Under the pieces are notes generated by a model. The model saw only the letters and a program-made list of their open reading frames with translations, was not told the DNA's origin and made no database searches. Shown piece after piece: positions 63,279 through 64,000 of a stretch of 64,000 nucleotides of DNA; position 1 is the stretch's first letter; every line of letters begins with the position of its first letter. This DNA is from Clostridia bacterium. Lineage in GTDB: Bacteria > Bacillota > Clostridia > Lachnospirales > Cellulosilyticaceae. Both the position numbers and the translations under genes were made by a program. The stretch lies in NCBI GenBank assembly GCA_029239755.1, contig JARBUI010000002.1:248001-312000 (forward strand). The letters are read 5' to 3'.

Positions 63279-63493
63279 TTGTTTAAATCCTTTTCAAGAG
63301 CCAAGGTGTCGCGTCTTATTTCTGACATAATAAATTTAATTTTTAATCTTAGCGAATAACTAGCGAACGTATTAAATTCATCATGTTCCGGCATACTCTC
63401 TAAGAGTTCCGCCAATGCTTTACAATTCGCATGGACGCGTAAAACTTTTGTGTTCATTTGTTGCTCGAACGTACTAACAATTTTTCTATTCAC
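63263..63493 (-). CDS. Small phage protein, paralogue of its upstream neighbour
   Basis: A 76-residue helical protein. Its C-terminal part RLKIKFIMSEIRRDTLALEKDL lines up with the neighbour's REQLRHVMKELRCDTFSLDKEL (both given in part), so the two are diverged duplicates. It overlaps the ThyX-like gene by 16 bases. The family is unknown to me. Confidence 0.65.
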   Translation of the reverse strand: MNRKIVSTFEQQMNTKVLRVHANCKALAELLESMPEHDEFNTFASYSLRLKIKFIMSEIRRDTLALEKDLNKCNLE

Positions 63494-63506
63494 CTTTTAG
63501 TCCCCC

Positions 63507-63725
63507 TTATGCTTTTAGTTCTTTGTCTAGTGAAAATGTGTCACATCTTAATTCTTTCATTACATGCCTTAATTGCTCTCTCAACACTACTGCGTCGTCT
63601 GACTGTAAGTCTTTAATAGTCGTTATGCTGCAGATTAAGTCTTTCAACTCAATACAATTCGAAACAACACACTCTAAATCAATGTCAATCTTAGCTTCTC
63701 TTATACCCCTTGGCTTTCTAATCAT
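63507..63725 (-). CDS. Small phage protein, paralogue of its downstream neighbour
   Basis: A 72-residue helical protein sharing the pattern VMKELRxDTxxLxKEL with the gene to its left. Both are in the early operon between MazG-like and ThyX-like genes. No known domain could be named. Confidence 0.65.
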   Translation of the reverse strand: MIRKPRGIREAKIDIDLECVVSNCIELKDLICSITTIKDLQSDDAVVLREQLRHVMKELRCDTFSLDKELKA

Positions 63726-63727
63726 GA

Positions 63728-64000
63728 TTAAATCTCTCCTCTTTTCATTTTTTCAGTTAATCGTTCTAACTTGTGGTGTATCTCCATATCAACAAAGAAG
63801 TCTAGGTCTAACATGCGCTTGATACTATGCAGCATGATTTCAACATCTGCAATTTCTTCCGCGATATGCGGTTTATTTGCAAACCCTCTAATACTCTTTG
63901 AAAGTGCAACAATTAATTCGCCCAGTTCCTCGATTGTTTGATTAATGCGTTGTCTTTCTCCATAGTGCTTTATAGCTCTGTCAATTATGTCATTATCTAG
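63728..64000 (-). CDS. MazG-like NTP pyrophosphohydrolase (5' end cut by window)
   Basis: Ninety C-terminal residues are visible, the rest lies beyond the right edge. QTIEELGELIVALSKSI and EEIADVEIMLHSIK are the helix pair with metal-binding Glu and Asp of the MazG/dUTPase-like all-alpha NTP pyrophosphatase family. It ends 2 bases before the next gene. It probably cleans the nucleotide pool during phage replication. Confidence 0.82.
   Translation of the reverse strand, partial: LDNDIIDRAIKHYGERQRINQTIEELGELIVALSKSIRGFANKPHIAEEIADVEIMLHSIKRMLDLDFFVDMEIHHKLERLTEKMKRGEI

Larger units (their letters stand above)
36671..64000 (-). mobile_element. Prophage with contractile (PBSX/myovirus-type) tail, right end outside window
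   Basis: From the tRNA-Thr gene to the window edge all genes lie on the minus strand in phage order: nucleotide metabolism, replication, late regulator, packaging, head, sheath-bearing tail, baseplate, lysis. The core has visibly higher GC than the chromosome to the left. The set of sheath, tube, tape measure, XkdQ-like hub and baseplate J-like proteins marks a contractile tail, with an HK97-type head. No integrase or repressor is in view; they should lie to the right. All essential structural genes are intact, so it may be functional. Confidence 0.93.

Overview
The window comes from a low-GC, anaerobic, spore-former-like Firmicute of the class Clostridia (Lachnospiraceae/Cellulosilyticaceae-like by overall gene content; the exact genus cannot be read from the sequence). 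Pointers are the ferredoxin-type flavin thioredoxin reductase homologue, the two-subunit Fe-S L-serine dehydratase, a SpoVB-type flippase, the YesM/YesN two-component pair next to a sugar ABC transporter, and AT-rich intergenic DNA with strong AGGAGG ribosome sites.

Positions 1-36600 are chromosome. From left: an SsuABC/NMT1-type uptake operon (its binding protein is cut by the window edge); a galactoside-utilisation island made of a MalFG-type ABC transporter with binding lipoprotein, a YesN/YesM two-component system, a GH36 alpha-galactosidase, a LacI-family regulator and a GH2 beta-galactosidase with two CG-centred operators behind its promoter; a PLP aminotransferase; a YfcE-type phosphodiesterase; amt-glnB with a terminator hairpin in the amt leader; a cytoplasmic parvulin; a minus-strand housekeeping group (HAD phosphatase, AzlD/AzlC, hpt, PHP phosphatase, two FAD proteins, a small membrane-anchored protein, SpoVB-like flippase, a DtxR-fold protein without metal ligands); DegV; an orphan seven-helix membrane protein; thioredoxin reductase; sdaAB/sdaAA; an orphan GHKL kinase; a LUD protein; and tRNA-Thr(GGU).

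Positions from about 36700 to the right edge are a prophage with a contractile (PBSX/myovirus-type) tail, read entirely on the minus strand and lying against the tRNA-Thr gene. Read in transcription order (right to left) it has a MazG-like protein, two small paralogous proteins, a ThyX-like protein, DUF3310, a prim-pol/SF3 helicase, an iteron-like array (ten GTTACA half-sites around an AT-rich core), an ArpU/RinA-like late regulator with an 11-bp tandem repeat at its end, an HNH nuclease, a Z1-type ATPase, a Mom-like DNA modification enzyme, small and large terminase, HK97-type portal, ClpP-like protease and capsid, connectors, sheath, tube, tail-chaperone G/GT with a clear A AAA AAC frameshift site, tape measure, baseplate, fibre-like proteins, XkdX-like protein, holin-like protein and amidase. 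Integrase and repressor are not in the window and are expected to the right.

The most notable part is the accessory load: a free-standing Z1 ATPase with its own promoter and a Mom-like modifier inserted between HNH and terminase, and a DUF262 (DGQQR) protein at the far end driven by its own promoter that overlaps the terminator of the late operon. Together they suggest DNA modification plus lysogen-expressed exclusion. This is an inference; no such three-part system is known to me.
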